NCBI GenBank assembly: GCA_016296635.1
Contig: JAEDIZ010000098.1
Span: 1 to 7,823 of the forward strand
From: Oscillospiraceae bacterium
GTDB lineage: Bacteria > Bacillota > Clostridia > Oscillospirales > Oscillospiraceae
Direction: 5' to 3'
Length of the DNA stretch: 7,823 nucleotides
How positions within the stretch are numbered: position 1 is the stretch's first letter; the number at the start of each line of letters is the position of its first letter. Under the pieces are notes generated by a model. The model had not been told where the DNA came from, made no database searches, and was given only the letters and a program-made list of their open reading frames with translations. A program made the position numbers and the translations under genes. This document shows positions 6,017 to 7,823 of this stretch, one piece after another.

Positions 6017-6794
6017 TGTCCAGCACCTCCTTTGTCAGTCTTTCGTAGGCGGCGGCAACCTTGCCTTTGCCATCATGGGCAAAGATGCTTTTGCCCTCGG
6101 AGCTCGTTTCCGCTGCACGAACCGAAAACGGAATTTCGGTATCGAACACGCGCAGACTGTCACCGGTTTCGCGTAAGGCGCTTATGATGGACTTTGCGTT
6201 GTTGGTGCGATTGTCTACCATGGTCAGAAGAATGCCGTCGATCTTCAACTTGGGATTGATTTGCTTTCTGACTTTGGTGATGGACTTCATCAGTAAGTAC
6301 AGACCTTTTGTGGAAAGGTAGCTGGCCTGTGAGGGAATGATAACGCTGTCCGCCGCCGTCAACGCGTTGATCGTCATCATGCCAAGAGACGGCATACAGT
6401 CGATCAAAATGTAATCGTACTTGGCTTTCATCGGCTCCAGGGCATCCCGGAGCACATATTCACGGCTCATGGCGCTGATTAGGCCGACTTCAAACGCGGA
6501 CAGCTCGATATTTGACGGGAGCAGGTCAACACCCTCCGGGTGATGGACGATTGCGGCATCGGCAGCAGGCTCATCATCGTCAAGCACTTGCTGAAGAATA
6601 TCCGTAAGCGTGATGCCAAGCTCGTCCGGGGTACTGATACCGAGGCTTACGGTCAGACTGGCCTGTGGATCAGCGTCCACAAGCAGGACACGCTTGCCTT
6701 CTTTCGCAAGCCCGACACCGAGGCTTTCTGTGGTGGTTGTCTTGCCCACGCCGCCTTTCTGATTTGTGATGGCTATGATTTTACATTCATCCAT
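5967..6794 (-). CDS. parA: ParA/Soj-family partition ATPase (275 aa)
   Basis: ATPase that binds DNA non-specifically and moves ParB-bound DNA. The deviant Walker A KGGVGKTTT lies at 13-21 with the signature lysine present, A' LLVDADPQ at 37-44, and Walker B YDYILIDCMPSLG at 126-138. There is no N-terminal helix-turn-helix, so it resembles Soj or small ParA types rather than the P1 ParA type. The start is taken as the ATG at 6794-6792, with GGAGGT just upstream. A start at 6854 is possible in the same frame but would add 20 residues ahead of the conserved N-terminus and overlap the upstream gene. It follows the acidic-tail gene by 13 bp and overlaps parB by 50 bp. The charged tail beyond residue 255 is encoded partly by DNA that also encodes the ParB N-terminus. 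Confidence 0.95.
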   Translation of the reverse strand: MDECKIIAITNQKGGVGKTTTTESLGVGLAKEGKRVLLVDADPQASLTVSLGISTPDELGITLTDILQQVLDDDEPAADAAIVHHPEGVDLLPSNIELSAFEVGLISAMSREYVLRDALEPMKAKYDYILIDCMPSLGMMTINALTAADSVIIPSQASYLSTKGLYLLMKSITKVRKQINPKLKIDGILLTMVDNRTNNAKSIISALRETGDSLRVFDTEIPFSVRAAETSSEGKSIFAHDGKGKVAAAYERLTKEVLDNERSEKDRLRTQDCIR

Positions 6795-6807
6795 GAAGAC
6801 CTCCGCA

Positions 6808-7194
6808 TTATTCCTCGGGATCGTCCGGCTCGTCGTCGAACTCGTCTTCATCATCGTCGTAAAGTTCTTCTTCGATGATGCTTTCCAGATCCAGCGTCAG
6901 CTCATCGACAAAGGCAGTGGCGAGTTCGGAATCGGACTCGATACTGGCAAGAACTTCGGGAATCTCACGGCCAACGATGCTGAACCATGCGAGAGCGAGA
7001 TCAAACGCAACAGGCTGCGCCCCGATTTCAGAAAGGAACTCGATGGCATTCGTCAGCGTGACAACCGGCTGATAAGAGCCGGAGCGGTTTACGGTCTTAT
7101 AGACCAGCGGGGAAGCACAGGCTCCGGACAGAAGATTGGCAAATGCGGCAGTCTGTGTAAGGTTTTTCTTGGATGCAGTGATCGTGCTGTTCAT
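6808..7194 (-). CDS. Small protein with highly acidic C-terminal tail, unknown function (128 aa)
   Basis: I do not recognise a family. The preferred start is the ATG at 7194-7192, because GGAGG stands eight bases upstream. An ATG at 7209 lies within that site and would add five residues. Residues 1-105 look folded, with mixed helix and strand propensity (for example VVTLTNAIEFLSEIG near 44-58). The last 21 residues (108-128) contain 16 Asp or Glu, so the tail is almost surely disordered and strongly negative. It sits 13 bp before parA and is probably the first complete gene of the operon. A partner or modulator of ParA/ParB, or a DNA-mimicking regulator, is conceivable but unproven. Upstream, TTGTCC plus TAATTT at 17-bp spacing is only a weak promoter candidate. 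Gene reality is supported by the ribosome binding site and tight spacing. Confidence 0.7.
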   Translation of the reverse strand: MNSTITASKKNLTQTAAFANLLSGACASPLVYKTVNRSGSYQPVVTLTNAIEFLSEIGAQPVAFDLALAWFSIVGREIPEVLASIESDSELATAFVDELTLDLESIIEEELYDDDEDEFDDEPDDPEE

Positions 7195-7227
7195 AGTGGT
7201 TTCCTCCATTTTTCAAATTATTGTGAA

Positions 7228-7632
7228 TTAAGCATCGGGACAAGACGGGTTAGAAGAAAGCGGTGATATGCTGTCTTCCTCTGAATCAGGCGTTAATAAT
7301 TCAAACATCCTGATAACGGCTGCCAAGGCGGCCAGAAATTCATTTACCCGGCTTAGCATGATATTGCTTTTTATGTTGAGCGGAGTGAAATGAACCGGGA
7401 TCTTTCCCTCGACGATATTGAACAGCTCCCTAATCAGGAAATAGGCGAGCTCGGTTTGATTGCCGTTTACAAGAGATGTCAGCGAAGCATGGATGACATA
7501 AAGGGAATATTCATTTGACGGGCTGGTGCGCTCAATTCGACCTGCCAACCTTGCATTATCAGATAATCTTACAAGCCATTCTTTAACAAATGCGTGTGCA
7601 GGCTTGTCCTTCTTAATTTCTGGAAATGTCAA
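7228..7632 (-). CDS. Unrecognised open frame, probably 5'-truncated by the adjacent insertion sequence
   Basis: The frame encodes up to 134 residues if begun at a TTG (7632-7630), but no ribosome binding site precedes that codon. The TTG falls inside what looks like the end of the insertion sequence. The open frame runs back without an ATG to the transposase stop at 7684-7686. The only Met codons are late (about residues 92 and 107). The predicted protein is helical (ELAYFLIRELFNIVEGKIP, VNEFLAALAAVIRMFELL) and ends in a Ser/Pro/acidic tail. I recognise no family. Base composition is more AT-rich than in the genes downstream. The simplest reading is the 3' part of a gene whose beginning was removed by the insertion. 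It ends 33 bp before the acidic-tail gene. Confidence 0.4.
   Translation of the reverse strand: MTFPEIKKDKPAHAFVKEWLVRLSDNARLAGRIERTSPSNEYSLYVIHASLTSLVNGNQTELAYFLIRELFNIVEGKIPVHFTPLNIKSNIMLSRVNEFLAALAAVIRMFELLTPDSEEDSISPLSSNPSCPDA
7627..7632 (-). promoter_or_regulatory. TTGACA -35-like hexamer at the insertion sequence end, facing outward
   Basis: The outermost six bases of the proposed element end read TTGACA on the minus strand, a perfect -35 consensus pointing out of the element. IS3-family elements are known to build a strong promoter when their ends join in a circle, with -35 from the right end and -10 from the left. No good -10 box is seen 16-18 bp downstream in the flanking DNA, so it probably does not drive the neighbouring operon at this site. 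Confidence 0.35.
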
Positions 7633-7683
7633 GAAATGTGCAGTCGGGAAACACCCAAAATCTGAAAAGCTCGGCAGCGCCGG

Positions 7684-7823
7684 TCAGGCTGCCTGCTGCG
7701 CCTGCACCCACTCCCGGTACTTCACAGGCGGCAGCCCCAGCGGGTTGCGCGTATAGATCCTGACGCGGTTGTAGTAGATAAAAATATAGCGAAAAATGAT
7801 CGTTTTGACCTGTTCTCTCGGCA
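7684..7823 (-). CDS. IS3-family transposase, C-terminal end (partial)
   Basis: The last 45 residues of a transposase are in the window, ending at TGA 7686-7684. The segment FIYYNRVRIYTRNPLGLPPV followed by KYREW matches the typical C-terminus of IS3-family OrfB integrase-type transposases (Y-N-x-x-R-I ... L-x-P-V-x-Y-R). The catalytic DDE residues lie past the right edge, so activity cannot be judged. The family call comes from this short motif alone. Confidence 0.8.
   Translation of the reverse strand, partial: PREQVKTIIFRYIFIYYNRVRIYTRNPLGLPPVKYREWVQAQQAA

Larger units (their letters stand above)
7627..7823 (-). mobile_element. 3' end of an IS3-like insertion sequence
   Basis: Beyond the transposase stop there are 57 non-coding bases (7627-7683). 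The outer part, read on the plus strand from 7627, begins TGTCAAGAAATGTGCAGTCG, starting with TG as IS3-family terminal repeats usually do. I place the element boundary near 7627 from this and from the change in composition. The other end is outside the window, so neither the matching inverted repeat nor a target duplication can be confirmed. Confidence 0.5.

Noticed and set aside
7627..7640. TTG at 7632 as a genuine start codon
   Set aside because: No ribosome binding site lies upstream, and the codon falls in the probable insertion sequence end; the open frame is more likely truncated.
1..7823. CRISPR array, tRNA or rRNA genes, canonical parS site
   Set aside because: No short regularly spaced repeats, no RNA gene signatures and no TGTTTCACGTGAAACA-like palindrome were seen by eye on either strand.

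Overview
The window is 7.8 kb of accessory DNA in which every gene I can support is read from the minus strand, so gene order below runs from high to low coordinates. Strong AGGAGG-type ribosome binding sites, moderate GC, a secretion system with no secretin in view, and clostridial-looking proteins suggest a gut Firmicute (class Clostridia). That assignment is inferred from sequence style, not proven.

Right edge (about 7627-7823): the 3' end of an insertion sequence, probably IS3 family, carrying the last 45 residues of its transposase. Next to it, 7228-7632 is an open frame with no convincing start, probably the 5'-truncated remnant of a gene hit by the insertion.

Middle (7194-5063): a small protein with a strongly acidic tail (128 aa), then a ParA-type ATPase (275 aa) and a ParB-type CTPase/DNA-binding protein (317 aa). 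parA and parB overlap by 50 bp. This looks like a segregation or maintenance module of a plasmid or integrative element.

Left part (5039-1): a compact Tad/Flp-type pilus or secretion locus in the order CpaB/RcpC-like SAF protein, CpaE/TadZ-like P-loop ATPase, CpaF/TadA secretion ATPase, TadB-like and TadC-like membrane platform proteins. After the largest intergenic gap come two tandem, nearly identical genes for a 79-aa pilin-like protein; the second runs off the left edge. The gap holds a 9-bp inverted repeat and a possible extended -10 box, so the pilin genes may be expressed separately from the machinery genes.

Intergenic distances from 7194 to 423 run from a 50-bp overlap to 23 bp, and several stop/start codons overlap as ATGA. 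The partition genes and the Tad genes are therefore probably one transcription unit. In the likely working model, CpaF powers assembly through the TadB/TadC platform, the CpaE-like ATPase positions it, the SAF protein is an envelope-anchored accessory and the small proteins are the pilin subunits. Prepilin peptidase, TadE/F-like minor pilins and any conjugation genes are not in the window and could lie past the left edge.

The most notable points are the union of a ParAB module with a Tad machine in one operon, the duplicated pilin-like genes that lack the usual Glu+5 prepilin signature, and the candidate control element between machinery and pilin genes.
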